From Bin87 sp965203195 (GTDB taxonomy: Bacteria; Chloroflexota; Dehalococcoidia; Lucifugimonadales; UBA3495): a stretch of DNA of 64,000 nt. Below are positions 9,461 to 18,385 of this stretch, one piece after another. The stretch lies in the NCBI GenBank assembly GCA_965203195.1, contig OZ241860.1:1364001-1428000 (forward strand). The letters are read 5' to 3'. A program made the translations under genes and the position numbers. The notes beneath the pieces were generated by a model, which worked only from the letters and a program-made list of their open reading frames with translations, was not told the DNA's origin and searched no databases. The stretch's first letter is position 1; every line of letters starts with the position of its first letter.

Positions 9461-10140
9461 GGCCGGAAACTCCCCCGGCCCAGGTTGCGGTACTGCTTGA
9501 TTTTTTCGTGCAACTCCATAATGCCGTAAAGCAGGGCGTCGGGACGCGGCGGGCAGCCCGGAACATAGACGTCCACCGGGATGATGTGGTCCACGCCGGG
9601 AACCACGCTGTAAGAGCCGTAGTAGGGGCCGCCGCTGGTGGCGCACACGCCCATTGAGATGACCCAGCGGGGCTCGGCCATCTGCTCGTAGATGCGCTTG
9701 ATGGGCGGCGCCATTTTCCAGGTTACGGTGCCGGCGACAATCATCAGGTCGGCCTGGCGCGGCGAGGCCCGGAAAACTTCCATTCCGAAGCGGGAAATGT
9801 CAAACCGGCCCATTGCCGTGGCCATCATCTCAAAGGCGCAGCAGGCCAGTCCGAAGGATACCGGCCACAGCGCCGACTTGCGGCTCCAGTTCACCAGCGC
9901 ATCCACCGAGGTCACCAGCAGGTTGCGCTTCAGGTCGTCGGGAACTTCAATGGCCGGCGCGGCAATGGGTATTTGCGAGGCGGCGATCAGTTCGTTGACC
10001 GTCTGCCCTTCGGCGCGGTCGATGTTCCAGGTGCGGCGGTGCAGGGGGCCGCCGCCGGGCGTCAGTTCGTAGTTGGCGGGTTGCATCGGGACGGGTTGCA
10101 TTGGAGCGGATTGCGTCGATGCGGGTTCCGTTGGAGTCAT
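9457..10140 (-). CDS. nuoB: NADH-quinone oxidoreductase subunit B (N2 cluster, 20 kDa)
   Basis: Binds the terminal [4Fe-4S] cluster N2 that reduces quinone. The 227 residues contain the adjacent cysteines in SFGLACCAFEMMA, the third ligand in MGVCATSGGPYYGSYS and the fourth in YVPGCPPRPDALLYG. The start at 10140 is four bases after the nuoA stop. The first 25 or so residues are unusual: a pentapeptide repeat rich in Pro, Gln, Met and Thr, encoded by four 15-bp tandem units (10077-10136). The canonical protein begins after this leader. Confidence 0.95.
   Translation of the reverse strand: MTPTEPASTQSAPMQPVPMQPANYELTPGGGPLHRRTWNIDRAEGQTVNELIAASQIPIAAPAIEVPDDLKRNLLVTSVDALVNWSRKSALWPVSFGLACCAFEMMATAMGRFDISRFGMEVFRASPRQADLMIVAGTVTWKMAPPIKRIYEQMAEPRWVISMGVCATSGGPYYGSYSVVPGVDHIIPVDVYVPGCPPRPDALLYGIMELHEKIKQYRNLGRGSFRP
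10077..10136 (-). repeat. Four tandem 15-bp units at the 5' end of nuoB
   Basis: On the plus strand four consecutive 15-base units read cgggttgcatcggga, cgggttgcattggag, cggattgcgtcgatg and cgggttccgttggag. They encode the pentapeptides APMQP/VPMQP and diverged versions at the NuoB N-terminus. The period keeps the frame. A similar 15-bp array lies inside cmk (47182-47256). Confidence 0.8.
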
Positions 10141-10144
10141 GGGA

Positions 10145-10531
10145 TTATCCCTGCCATTCCAGGTCGCGTTTGCGCCAGGCGTAGGCCCACGCCAGCAGCA
10201 GGATGCCGACGAATACGGCCATTTCCAGCAGCGCGAACAGCTCCAGCGTGAGGAATTTCGTGGCCCAGGGGTACAGGAACACCACCTCCACATCAAAGAT
10301 GACGAACAGGATGGCGAACATATAGTAGCGGAACTGGAAGCGGTTCCAGGGGCCGCCGATGGTTTCCACGCCGCACTCGTAGGTGTCGTGCTTGACCGGG
10401 TCGGGGCGCGCCGGACGCAGGCCCGCCTTGCTCAACAGCCAGCCGCCGCCCAGCATACTGGCCGGCACTATGATGGACAGGAGCAGAAAGATGGCGATGA
10501 GGCCGTACTGGCCGAAGTAGTCGGAAAGCAT
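10145..10531 (-). CDS. nuoA: NADH-quinone oxidoreductase subunit A
   Basis: First gene of the complex I operon; 128 residues, three helices. It carries the NuoA signatures DTYECGVETIG (with the switch-loop Cys) and FRYYMFAILFVIFDVEVVFLYPWA. The ATG at 10531 is about 63 bases downstream of the predicted transcription start set by the extended -10 at 10601-10609. Confidence 0.95.
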   Translation of the reverse strand: MLSDYFGQYGLIAIFLLLSIIVPASMLGGGWLLSKAGLRPARPDPVKHDTYECGVETIGGPWNRFQFRYYMFAILFVIFDVEVVFLYPWATKFLTLELFALLEMAVFVGILLLAWAYAWRKRDLEWQG

Positions 10532-10600
10532 ATTCGGTTCCGGTGGGCGCGGAATGTAGGTTACGCCGCCGGGCCGGTCAAGGCGTCGCCAGCGGGCGGC

Positions 10601-10609
10601 ATTATACCA
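10601..10609 (-). promoter_or_regulatory. Extended -10 promoter of the nuo operon
   Basis: On the minus strand the sequence reads TGGTATAAT, a full TATAAT with the TGn extension, 70 bases upstream of the nuoA ATG. No good -35 is seen at 17 bases (the best is TTTGCC at a 15-base spacing), as is common for extended -10 promoters. It immediately follows the palindrome at 10628-10651. Confidence 0.65.
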
Positions 10610-10627
10610 CAGTATCAGGCCGGCAAA

Positions 10628-10651
10628 CGCCCGGATTTTAAAATCCGGGCG
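10628..10651 (-). terminator. 24-bp perfect palindrome after the Hsp70-like gene, terminator candidate
   Basis: The sequence CGCCCGGATTTT followed by its exact reverse complement forms a 24-bp perfect palindrome, 41 bases past the stop of the Hsp70-like gene and just before the nuo promoter. As RNA it folds to a 10-bp stem with a 4-base loop and is followed by only three T residues on the minus strand. It could equally be a protein-binding site controlling nuo. Confidence 0.45.
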
Positions 10652-10691
10652 GCACTGGCGCCCGTGATCTCCGAGTTGTGCGCCGGATGCG

Positions 10692-12422
10692 TCAGTCGCT
10701 CACCCGCCCCCCAATCCCTCGGTTGGAAACATCTTGCCAATTGACAAGCAAAATGCCCGCAGAGTGATCCTTTCCCCATACGCGGCTCTCGTATGCTTTT
10801 GGCACTTGGATGCTCTCGACTTGCCAGTTGGTCTGCCATGGCGGGGACTCTATTTCAATCCATCGGGCTGCGGCTGCCTCGTTATCGCCAGCGTTCCGTT
10901 GGCGTCCTGCCGCCTGAATCCCGACGCGGCCAAATCGGTCGATGACCAAGCGCAACGACCGGGGAACGGCAAGAAGCGGTATCTCCTCTCGGTCAAAATC
11001 TACGACCTTGTTGGCGTAGATTTCGTGGCCAAGCCCAGTAACTACCAATTCGTACCGGGCATTCGGATCCATTTGCGGCGGCAGCGGAGGCGAAATAAAC
11101 GGGACCTCGGGGTCAAACACGTTTCGCGCCGAAAAATGCTGGTACGGTTCGTACTCCTGCCGATCGCCCGTCACGGTGTCAATCAGCGATATGCGCGCCG
11201 GCAGACGCCGAATATAGATTGAATCACCTACAGTCCCGTAGCAGGCGCCGATGCTCAATCCGGTCAATTCCGGGTCGGGAATTTCGCTGGGAATCAGATC
11301 CTCGGCATTGACCACAAGGCTATCCCCGAAAAACTCTTTCATTCGCGCGCGAATGTAGGGGGATTTGCTGGGTCCACCGCACAAGATGACGGCGTTCAGG
11401 TCTTTGGCGAAAGCGGCGGGCAGTTGCTTCGGCCGGCATGACGGCAGCTCACTGTATCCCAGGGTAGGCGCACCTGCGTCGTATTTCCACACCACCCTGG
11501 CGCTGATGTAGGCTTCGCGCATAACGACGTGCGTCTTTTCCAGGAACAGGTGCCTTTGCATCACAGCGGCCAAGTCATCCCAGGTCAGGATGGCGTGCGA
11601 GTCTATTTCGCCTATCGCCTGCTCCGGGTTACGCATGGGATCCAGTGCCTCTTTGGCAATGCGGAGCAAGTTTTGAGGGCCTGTATAGCCCAGCCGCTGC
11701 GTTAGAAGCTCATCAATAACGGTTCCGCCCAGCAGGGGGTTGCTGTGCGCGGCGTACACCGTCATGCGCCCGTCCGCCGACACTTCCGCCAAGGCCACGT
11801 CGAACGACCCGCCGCCCAAATCGTACACCAGGTACGAGCCGCCCGGTTCCAGCTTTTCCAGCTTATGAGCCAGCGCCAGGAACAGAACCGGCTCCTCAAC
11901 AACCGATGTTACCTTGTTCTCGCCCCCGAATTCCGACAGCGTCCGGGCCAACTCGGAGCGGTATTCCAGCCCGGCCTGTACCGGGCAGCCAGCGCGCCAC
12001 TCAAATTCACCGGCAAGCCCAGCCCTATGGAACGCCTCGGTCAAGATTTGGCGTATCACATCCCAAACCGGGAATGATGCCCCCCAAGGCGTTTCCACGC
12101 AACGCGTTTCGGCAATCCACCAATCTGGCGTTGCCGCTTTGCTGATTTCTTTCAGGTGCAAATCAACATAAGGGTCGCTGGTCAAGGCCCACCGCTTGAT
12201 GTTGCGGACTACCACCGTATCGGCATCGGCGTCGTCCGGTAGCTCATCGGCAACCTCGCCAATCAGGGGTGGGGCGTCGCGCCGGAAGGCGATTACCGCC
12301 GGCATAGTAGCGGCACCCTTACCCGCGCCGATGTGGATGGAACGCGGGGCCAGCTGGGATTCGTCATCCCAAGTAGCGATGCGCACGTTGCTGGTGCCAA
12401 AGTCCACGCCAACTATCTGCAT
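10692..12422 (-). CDS. Hsp70-like actin-fold ATPase (divergent DnaK paralogue)
   Basis: 576-residue member of the Hsp70/actin ATPase superfamily. Phosphate loop 1 is VGVDFGTSNVRIA (residues 4-16), phosphate 2 is YDLGGGSFDVAL (200-211), and the adenosine motif is ILCGGPSKSPYI (346-357). The ATPase domain ends near residue 400. A beta-rich C-terminal part of about 175 residues follows but has no DnaK lid helix or EEVD-like tail, so the client-binding half differs from DnaK. The ATG overlaps the end of the GrpE-like gene by 10 bases, so the two are coupled. It probably works with the GrpE-like and J-domain proteins upstream as a specialised chaperone; its client is unknown. Confidence 0.8.
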   Translation of the reverse strand: MQIVGVDFGTSNVRIATWDDESQLAPRSIHIGAGKGAATMPAVIAFRRDAPPLIGEVADELPDDADADTVVVRNIKRWALTSDPYVDLHLKEISKAATPDWWIAETRCVETPWGASFPVWDVIRQILTEAFHRAGLAGEFEWRAGCPVQAGLEYRSELARTLSEFGGENKVTSVVEEPVLFLALAHKLEKLEPGGSYLVYDLGGGSFDVALAEVSADGRMTVYAAHSNPLLGGTVIDELLTQRLGYTGPQNLLRIAKEALDPMRNPEQAIGEIDSHAILTWDDLAAVMQRHLFLEKTHVVMREAYISARVVWKYDAGAPTLGYSELPSCRPKQLPAAFAKDLNAVILCGGPSKSPYIRARMKEFFGDSLVVNAEDLIPSEIPDPELTGLSIGACYGTVGDSIYIRRLPARISLIDTVTGDRQEYEPYQHFSARNVFDPEVPFISPPLPPQMDPNARYELVVTGLGHEIYANKVVDFDREEIPLLAVPRSLRLVIDRFGRVGIQAAGRQRNAGDNEAAAARWIEIESPPWQTNWQVESIQVPKAYESRVWGKDHSAGILLVNWQDVSNRGIGGRVSD

Positions 12423-14137
12423 GGTTCATCCTCCAATGGGTACAAGACGCGGGCTTTCACCAGCACGCGGTCGCCGGTCAGTTTGCCTTTGACTACGGCG
12501 CCGGGAGCGGCAATGCGTACCATAGAGCTGGGACGGATGGGTTCATCGGAGTGATGGCGTACCGGGTCGTAAGGCGTAGTTTCGCCAACGGTTCCGAATT
12601 CCTCGGCACCGCCGGCGCGCAATGCCAACGCCAGTCTAATTTCAACCAAGCGGAGCATTTCGTCCGGGCCGCCCTGTTGCCGACGTAGAGCATACAGGGT
12701 TTCGCTGATTACCGTCAACATATCCTGCCGGATGTCCAGGCGCGCCTCCTCACGCCCTGCCGCGATTTCGGCGCGGAGACGGGCAATTTCGGCATCTCGC
12801 TGCGCGAGGCCGTTCTCATAGTAGTGGCGCTGTTTTTCCTGTGCGTCGCGCAGTTCATCAATCCGGGTAGTCAGACCGGCGCGCAAATCGTCGAACCGTC
12901 GCCGGCTATCCGCCAGCAAGCCTTTCCAGAGCGGGGAACAGGCGTCGCCCGCCGCATCATCACCTGCCAATGCCTGCCCGATGCCTTGTGCCGCCTGGTC
13001 CACTACCGGCCCGCTGCCATCAGTAAGCAGCAGGGACGCCAGAACCATAGTGTTCAGGCGCGCCTCGGGAGTCAGCCCGTTGCGCGCGCCGGTGATGTAG
13101 TTCAGCACGTTCTGCCGGGGAGACTTGCCCACTGCGGTGCGGATGATGAGGTTTTGGAAAAAGTCGGACTTTTCCGCATCGTGCAGGAATGATAGCAGGC
13201 CATCCAACCGTGCGAATTGCGCCGACGAAACGAGCGCTGCGTTGCTGGTGAAAGCGGCCAGCGCAATTTCCTGGGCGATGCCGGCTTTATGCTCCTGCGG
13301 CATCCGGGAAAACGCCTTGTCGAACCAGTTGCGGATGTCGTAACCGGAAAGCGGCATCTCTCTCCCCAGCCCGGCGGCAAAACCTTGACGCCAGGCTTCC
13401 GGTTGTTGATCCGGTAGTCCGCCGGCCTGGCAGAGCCAGCGTCCGCATCCTTCGGGGAAAACGGCATCTTGAACCAGTTGCGCCATCAGTTCTCCCACGG
13501 CGGCGGCGGTTTCGGCATCGTCAGCGGCGTCAGGGTGGTTGCGCCAGAGCTGTGCAGTGCTGCTCAACAAGGGTGCCCACGCCTTGGCGGCGGCCTTCGG
13601 GCGCTTGTCGGCTGCCAGAAAACGCCCCGCAGCGCTCATCGTGCGCCGCAAGGCTATCCTGTGAGATTCCGGCTGGCAGGCGTCCAGAGCATCATACGCC
13701 GCCTTGACCGGGTTGCCGCTCTTGGCGGGGACAGCGTCCCCTTCGCCCTGGAACCACCGCAGCCATTCCTGTTGGGCCTTGGGCGGGGCAGCGAGGCGAT
13801 CCGGAGCCGCTTTTTTAGCGGGGGATGGTAGCGGCAAGGCGGGAATGTCGGCGATTTCCTCGGTGAGCAGAGTAACACCAGACTTGCCGCGCTTGAAGTG
13901 CTTGGAACCATCTACCATCGGGCGCGCCAAATCCCACCACGCACGCCACTTGAACGCCGGTTCCACATAGATCTGCAATTCTTCTTTGACCTGCCCTACC
14001 TTACCGGTGCGCTTCGGCATCGTATGGAGCGCAAAGGCAAGCAGCCTTAATGGCGCCTCCTCAACCCACCGGGATTCGGGATATTCCGGGGGCAAAGGCG
14101 CGTGATTGCCGTTGGTTTCGTAAATTGGTTCTGCCAT
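12413..14137 (-). CDS. Large protein with GrpE-like C-terminal exchange-factor region
   Basis: 574 residues. The N-terminus (about 20-85) holds a conserved-looking segment with FKWRAWWDLARPMVDGSKHF. The middle (about 110-420) is helical and of unknown type. The C-terminal 150 residues run as a coiled coil (about 424-470), a helical pair, then a GrpE-like beta part with TTPYDPVRHHS and GKLTGDRVLVKARV. Start chosen at 14137: a promoter (14171-14200) lies inside the longer open frame, and AGCGAGG precedes this ATG. It directly precedes and overlaps the Hsp70-like gene, which fits an exchange-factor role. The GrpE relation is my reading of the pattern, not a search. Confidence 0.6.
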   Translation of the reverse strand: MAEPIYETNGNHAPLPPEYPESRWVEEAPLRLLAFALHTMPKRTGKVGQVKEELQIYVEPAFKWRAWWDLARPMVDGSKHFKRGKSGVTLLTEEIADIPALPLPSPAKKAAPDRLAAPPKAQQEWLRWFQGEGDAVPAKSGNPVKAAYDALDACQPESHRIALRRTMSAAGRFLAADKRPKAAAKAWAPLLSSTAQLWRNHPDAADDAETAAAVGELMAQLVQDAVFPEGCGRWLCQAGGLPDQQPEAWRQGFAAGLGREMPLSGYDIRNWFDKAFSRMPQEHKAGIAQEIALAAFTSNAALVSSAQFARLDGLLSFLHDAEKSDFFQNLIIRTAVGKSPRQNVLNYITGARNGLTPEARLNTMVLASLLLTDGSGPVVDQAAQGIGQALAGDDAAGDACSPLWKGLLADSRRRFDDLRAGLTTRIDELRDAQEKQRHYYENGLAQRDAEIARLRAEIAAGREEARLDIRQDMLTVISETLYALRRQQGGPDEMLRLVEIRLALALRAGGAEEFGTVGETTPYDPVRHHSDEPIRPSSMVRIAAPGAVVKGKLTGDRVLVKARVLYPLEDEPCR

Positions 14138-14170
14138 ATTCGGATACCTCGCTGCGAGCTTGGTCGGACC

Positions 14171-14200
14171 ATCATAGCAGGATGACCTGCCATCTGTCAT
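14171..14200 (-). promoter_or_regulatory. Promoter of the GrpE-like/Hsp70-like operon
   Basis: Minus strand: ATGACA (-35, five of six) at 14195-14200, an 18-base spacer, and TGC-TATGAT (extended -10) at 14171-14179. It predicts a start of transcription near 14164 and a leader of about 27 bases to the ATG at 14137. Confidence 0.6.
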
Positions 14201-14336
14201 CTCCATCCGGCGCATACTCGGCGTAATTCGCGCCGATGCAAAACGGTTGCTCACAGCCGGGGGCGTAACCTGCCGCCGTTCCGTTGGCGGCGCAAAATGG
14301 TTCCGCAGGCGTCAACGCCGGCGCGCCGCGCCGGCC

Positions 14337-14999
14337 CTACCGCCACAGGTGCCGGCACAGGAAAGCCAGCGCCCGGCCTGCCCCCCGGTTGGGCTGTAGC
14401 CGCACGGTGACATAAATATGCCCGTTGGAGCCGCCGTCCACGCCGGCGTGGCCCTGGCCGCGCAGCCGCAGCCGCGCGCCGTCGGCTACGCCGGCCGGTA
14501 TGGTCACATTCAGCGACTGTAGATCGGTCAGACGCTGTTCGCCGGCGCAGCGCCAGCAGCGGCCGGGGACGACGGTCTCCTCCGGTTCCAGGCCGGAACC
14601 GTTGCAGCGGCGGCAGGCGTCCAGGCGTTCCACGCGGAAAGTCTTGCGCATCCCCCGCGCCGCTTCCCGGCGCGTGATGAGCAGCGCCATTTCAATATCG
14701 TCGCCCCGGCGCGGGACATATTCCCGCGTGGCCGCCGGGCCGGCCGGACGCCGCCGGCGGTAGGCGTCGCGCCGCGTTGCGGGAAGATCCGCAACGCCGT
14801 GGCTGTCGTACTGGCGGCGGCGCAGCGGGTCCGAGAGGGTGTCGTAGGCTTCGTTAATCTCCTTCATCCGGGCTTCCGCTTCCGGGCCGGCGTTCAGGTC
14901 CGGATGATACATCCGGGCCAGACGGCGGTAGGCGGCGCGGATTTCGGTGGCAGTGGCGGCGCGCGGCACGCCCAGAATGCTGTAACAGTCGGTAGTCAT
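14337..14999 (-). CDS. J-domain protein with half a zinc-finger domain (truncated DnaJ-like)
   Basis: 220 residues. The N-terminal J domain (1-67) has the HPD triad at 32-34 in RLARMYHPDLNAGPEAEARMK's first half and a normal EINEAYDTLSDP helix IV. A linker leads to a cysteine region with only two CxxC pairs, ACRRCNGSG (129/132) and GRCWRCAG (148/151), i.e. half of the four-pair DnaJ zinc domain. One substrate-binding beta domain follows (NVTIPAGVADGARLRLRGQGHAG), and the protein ends soon after, without the second domain or dimerisation helix. It is the likely J partner of the Hsp70-like protein encoded on the same strand downstream. Confidence 0.85.
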   Translation of the reverse strand: MTTDCYSILGVPRAATATEIRAAYRRLARMYHPDLNAGPEAEARMKEINEAYDTLSDPLRRRQYDSHGVADLPATRRDAYRRRRPAGPAATREYVPRRGDDIEMALLITRREAARGMRKTFRVERLDACRRCNGSGLEPEETVVPGRCWRCAGEQRLTDLQSLNVTIPAGVADGARLRLRGQGHAGVDGGSNGHIYVTVRLQPNRGAGRALAFLCRHLWR

Positions 15000-15328
15000 T
15001 GCCGGGTTTCCGGGAAACGCTATGTCGCTGCGGGATGGGGATTACCCCGATTTTATCCGATACGCCGGCATTTTCAGCGCGTGATGGTGATATGATTTGG
15101 GCTGGATTTTGCCACTGTCGGAAGCGACGCTACGGTTGCCGCCCGTTCCTGTCACGCTGACCCGCAGCACCCCTCACTGCGTTTCCAATCGGCCCCCCAA
15201 AGACGGACGCTCTCCCGGAACAGGGCTGCATTCGGAGGCGCGACCGGCGGAGCAGTGCGGCGGCGGATTGTTGCGTTGCACGCGGGTATGGAATGGCGGA
15301 TATAGGCTAACCTCCAGCCGTTGCCGTC
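15000..15328. other. Intergenic region upstream of the J-protein gene
   Basis: 329 bases between the methyltransferase-HNH stop and the J-protein ATG. I see no credible gene. A short plus-strand open frame (15097-15351) has no recognisable composition and overlaps the methyltransferase end. The only signal is the promoter-like pair at 15050-15077. Confidence 0.5.
15050..15077 (-). promoter_or_regulatory. Possible promoter of the J-domain protein gene
   Basis: Minus strand CTGAAA (15072-15077), 16-base spacer, TAAAAT (15050-15055), which would start a leader of about 44 bases before the ATG at 14999. Matches are partial. Confidence 0.35.
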
Positions 15329-17089
15329 TCAACCCGTTCCTCTTTCCCTGACTGCTTGCGCCCAGCGCAGATGCGCCTGGTCCGATGCCGAGGGCCAGTG
15401 CACCAGCTCGTCTATGGAGTTAACCATCATTTCGCCGGCGTCGGCAATTTCCTTGCGATATTCCTCCAGATGCACCCGGCGGTTGTTCTTGCGGATGTTG
15501 TGATGCGGACACATCGGAGCGCGGTTGTAAATCTGATTGCTGCCCTGCAATGATTTCGGGTCAAGGTGATCCAAGTGAAAGTTGCGGGTGGTTCGTATTA
15601 CGCTGCCGTCGGGCCGGCGGTTGGCAAAGCCGCAGCACCAGGCCGTGTAACCGGAAAGCTCCAGCAGAAACTCCAGCATCTCCCTTTCCGGAATGATGCT
15701 GGCGGGAACTTTGTAGGTTCTTTCGGGTAGTTCCGCAATGTCACGCCGTTCTACCGGGTCGGTATCAGTGCGTTCCGGCAGGTCAAAGGGCGAGCGGGTG
15801 ATGACATTGGCGTCGGTAATCAGGGCCGGCGCCTGCCCCTGCTGTACGCCGTCCACAGCGTAGCGGAACTTAGCGAACTGCCGCTTCAGCACAGTGAGGG
15901 CGCGGGGCGATATATCGCAGGCAATCCACTGCCGCCCGTTGCGCTCGGCGGCCACCGGCACATAGGCGCAGCCGGCAAAGCAATCCAGCACGACATCCCC
16001 GGGCCTGGTGCTGGCGAGGATGATACGCTCGGCCAGGGCGACGGGTTTCTGGGTGGGGTAGCCGGTTCTTTCGCCGCCGAGAGCCGGGCTCACATCATTC
16101 CAGAGATTGCCGCGCACTGCGCCGCGCCAGTCGCGTTGGTACATACGGCGTTGCAGCCGGCCGTCAGGCAGGATGACAAAGTTGCCTTTCTGATATTCCT
16201 CCTCCAGCCGTTCCTGGCTCAAACGCCATCCCGCCGGAGTGGGGTTCGTAAATCCGCGCCATTCGTAGCACAAGTTGGGGCGGCTGCCCATGCCGGGCGT
16301 GCGCCAGATATGAGCGCTGTCATCGTAGTAGCGTTCCCCGTTTTCATCGACCAGGGGGAACCGCTGCGCCGCTTCCGCATCGGACGGCGGAACAAAGGGG
16401 GTGAAATTGGCGTTCTGCGATTTGGAACAGAACAAGATGGTATCCGTAGTGCGGCCCCAGCGCCTGGGCCGGTGCTGAGACCCGCGCTGAGTTGAAGTAT
16501 GCCGCTCCCAGATAATCTCATTGCGAACATTCTGTCGGCCGAAAACGGCGTCGAGGGCAAGCCGGATATAAGAGTTAGCGTCAAAGTCGCAGTGGAAATA
16601 CAGGCTGCCGGTGGGTTTCAAAATCCGGCGTATCTCAATCAGGCGAATTGCCATATAGGAGAGGTAAGCGGCCTGCTGCTCGCTGTGCGCGTTGCGCGTG
16701 GCGTCAATGACTTTGGCCAACCCGGTGCGGTCAGCGTCAATAGCGGTAATCCATTCCTCGTGAATATCGCTTTCCCAACGCCAAATATCCCGGAACCGGG
16801 CCGAATCGGCGCCGTTGGCCCAGAAAATGCCGGCGGCCTCGGCGTCCCTTTCGCTGCTGATGCCCCAAGCGGACAGCATCGCCAGTTCGCCGGCTTGCTC
16901 CTCGGCCGACAAGGGCGGCCGCAGGTTGCCGATGAAAGTCTGGTTTTTGGCAAAGGGCGGGTCAATGCAAATCAGGTCAATGCTGTCGTTATCCAGCCGC
17001 CGCAGCAGGCTGAGGTTGTCCGCGATGAACAGGTTGCGGTTGAGGGGGTGTTCCGTTGCCGAACCGATTGCCGTTATCATCAGCGCCAT
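15329..17089 (-). CDS. Beta-class DNA methyltransferase fused to a C-terminal HNH endonuclease (copy 1)
   Basis: 586 residues. Residues 1-400 are an amino (N4-cytosine or N6-adenine) DNA methyltransferase of beta order: motif IV DPPF at 43-46 comes first, a variable target-recognition region sits around 190-330, then YPTQKPVALAERI and the SAM motif LDCFAGCAYV near 370. After a linker, residues about 475-535 form an HNH nuclease: WCCGFANRR, HLDHLDP (the D-H), NRAPMCPHHN (the N and H). One chain could thus both protect and cut. No separate restriction or specificity gene is adjacent. The paralogue at 21728-23512 has the same layout. Function as a restriction enzyme is inferred. Confidence 0.85.
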   Translation of the reverse strand: MALMITAIGSATEHPLNRNLFIADNLSLLRRLDNDSIDLICIDPPFAKNQTFIGNLRPPLSAEEQAGELAMLSAWGISSERDAEAAGIFWANGADSARFRDIWRWESDIHEEWITAIDADRTGLAKVIDATRNAHSEQQAAYLSYMAIRLIEIRRILKPTGSLYFHCDFDANSYIRLALDAVFGRQNVRNEIIWERHTSTQRGSQHRPRRWGRTTDTILFCSKSQNANFTPFVPPSDAEAAQRFPLVDENGERYYDDSAHIWRTPGMGSRPNLCYEWRGFTNPTPAGWRLSQERLEEEYQKGNFVILPDGRLQRRMYQRDWRGAVRGNLWNDVSPALGGERTGYPTQKPVALAERIILASTRPGDVVLDCFAGCAYVPVAAERNGRQWIACDISPRALTVLKRQFAKFRYAVDGVQQGQAPALITDANVITRSPFDLPERTDTDPVERRDIAELPERTYKVPASIIPEREMLEFLLELSGYTAWCCGFANRRPDGSVIRTTRNFHLDHLDPKSLQGSNQIYNRAPMCPHHNIRKNNRRVHLEEYRKEIADAGEMMVNSIDELVHWPSASDQAHLRWAQAVRERGTG

Positions 17090-17114
17090 CCCCGCAGTGC
17101 GATGGGGCAGTCAG

Positions 17115-18323
17115 TTACCGCAACGCCAGCATCCGCTCCAGGGCCACCGTCGCCTCCCGCTGCATCGCTTCCGGCACCGTAATGCGGTTCACCACCTGGC
17201 CGGCAACCAAACATTCCAGCGTCCACAACAGGTAGGCCGGGTGGATGCGGTACATCGTGGAGCAGGGGCAGCTCACCGGGTCCAGGCAGAACACCGTCTT
17301 GTCCGGGTTGTGCATCGCCAGCCGGTTGACCAGGCTGATTTCGGTGCCGACGGCCCACACGGAACCGGCGGGGGCCTCGTTAATGGTTTTGCGGATGAAC
17401 TCGGTGGAGCCGTTCAAGTCGGCGGCCTCTACCGTATCGCGCGGGCATTCCGGGTGCACCAGCACGGTTACATCGGGGTAGCGCTGGCGCGCCGCCTCAA
17501 TCTGCTTGACCGTAAAACGGGTATGCACCGAGCAGTGCCCCTGCCACAGCACCATCCTGGCGGCGCGCAGCTGCTCCGGCGTGTTGCCCCCCATCGCCCG
17601 GAACGGGTTCCAGACCACCATTTCGTCCAAGGGAATGCCCAGCTTGAGGGCCGTGTTGCGGCCCAGATGCTGGTCGGGCAGGAACAGCACCCGTTCCGCC
17701 TCGCCGAAAGCCCACTCCAGCACGGCGGCGGCGTTAGACGAAGTGCAGACCGCACCGCCGTTGCGCCCGCACAGCGCCTTGATGGCGGCCACGGAGTTCA
17801 TATAGGTGACGGGCAGAATGCCGCCGTGGCTGCTCAGAACATCCTGCAAGTCGTCCCAGCCGTCCTCAACATCCTCAATGGGTGCCATATCGGCCATTGA
17901 GCAGCCGGCGGTGATGTTGGGCAGGATAACCTGCTGGTGGTCGCCGGCCAGGATGCAGGCGGTTTCGGCCATAAAGTGGACGCCGCAGAAAATGATGTAA
18001 TCCGCCTGGGGACGGGACGCCGCCTCCTGGCTTAAAAGGAAGGAGTCGCCCTGAAAATCGGCGTACTTGATAATCTCCTCCCGCTGGTAATGATGGCCGA
18101 GGATGGTAACGGAATCGCCCAGAGCGCGGCGGGCGGCGGCGATGCGTTCGTCCAGTTCGGCGGGGGAACAGGCCAGGTATTCGCCGGGGATTTTCTGCCA
18201 GCGCACATTGATCGCCAGCTCCTCGGCCAGCGATTTGGCGGGCAGTTCGTCCTCCGGCCGGCAAAAGGCGGCGTGTTCAATTTCGGTCAGCGGGATGGTG
18301 GGTTGCCGCGTGCGTGTGACCAT
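17115..18323 (-). CDS. nadA: Quinolinate synthase A
   Basis: [4Fe-4S] enzyme that condenses iminoaspartate with dihydroxyacetone phosphate to quinolinate in NAD synthesis. 402 residues; family stretches include ILGHHYQREEIIKYAD, CGVHFMAETACIL, VLVHPECPRDTVEAAD and DPVSCPCSTMYRIHP, with cysteines for the cluster. The ATG at 18323 has a perfect AAGGAGG upstream; the frame is open 30 codons further but without such a site. No nadB or nadC is nearby in the window; miaB, another Fe-S enzyme gene, precedes it on the same strand (62-base gap). Confidence 0.95.
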   Translation of the reverse strand: MVTRTRQPTIPLTEIEHAAFCRPEDELPAKSLAEELAINVRWQKIPGEYLACSPAELDERIAAARRALGDSVTILGHHYQREEIIKYADFQGDSFLLSQEAASRPQADYIIFCGVHFMAETACILAGDHQQVILPNITAGCSMADMAPIEDVEDGWDDLQDVLSSHGGILPVTYMNSVAAIKALCGRNGGAVCTSSNAAAVLEWAFGEAERVLFLPDQHLGRNTALKLGIPLDEMVVWNPFRAMGGNTPEQLRAARMVLWQGHCSVHTRFTVKQIEAARQRYPDVTVLVHPECPRDTVEAADLNGSTEFIRKTINEAPAGSVWAVGTEISLVNRLAMHNPDKTVFCLDPVSCPCSTMYRIHPAYLLWTLECLVAGQVVNRITVPEAMQREATVALERMLALR

Positions 18324-18385
18324 AAATGCGGCCTCCTTGTTGGCGTTTCCAGGGAGCGATACCCGCCGGGGCGATGCGCGGTACG

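Noticed and set aside
15097..15351. 84-codon plus-strand open frame before the J-protein gene
   Set aside because: No domain look, overlaps the methyltransferase-HNH end, and has no ribosome binding site.
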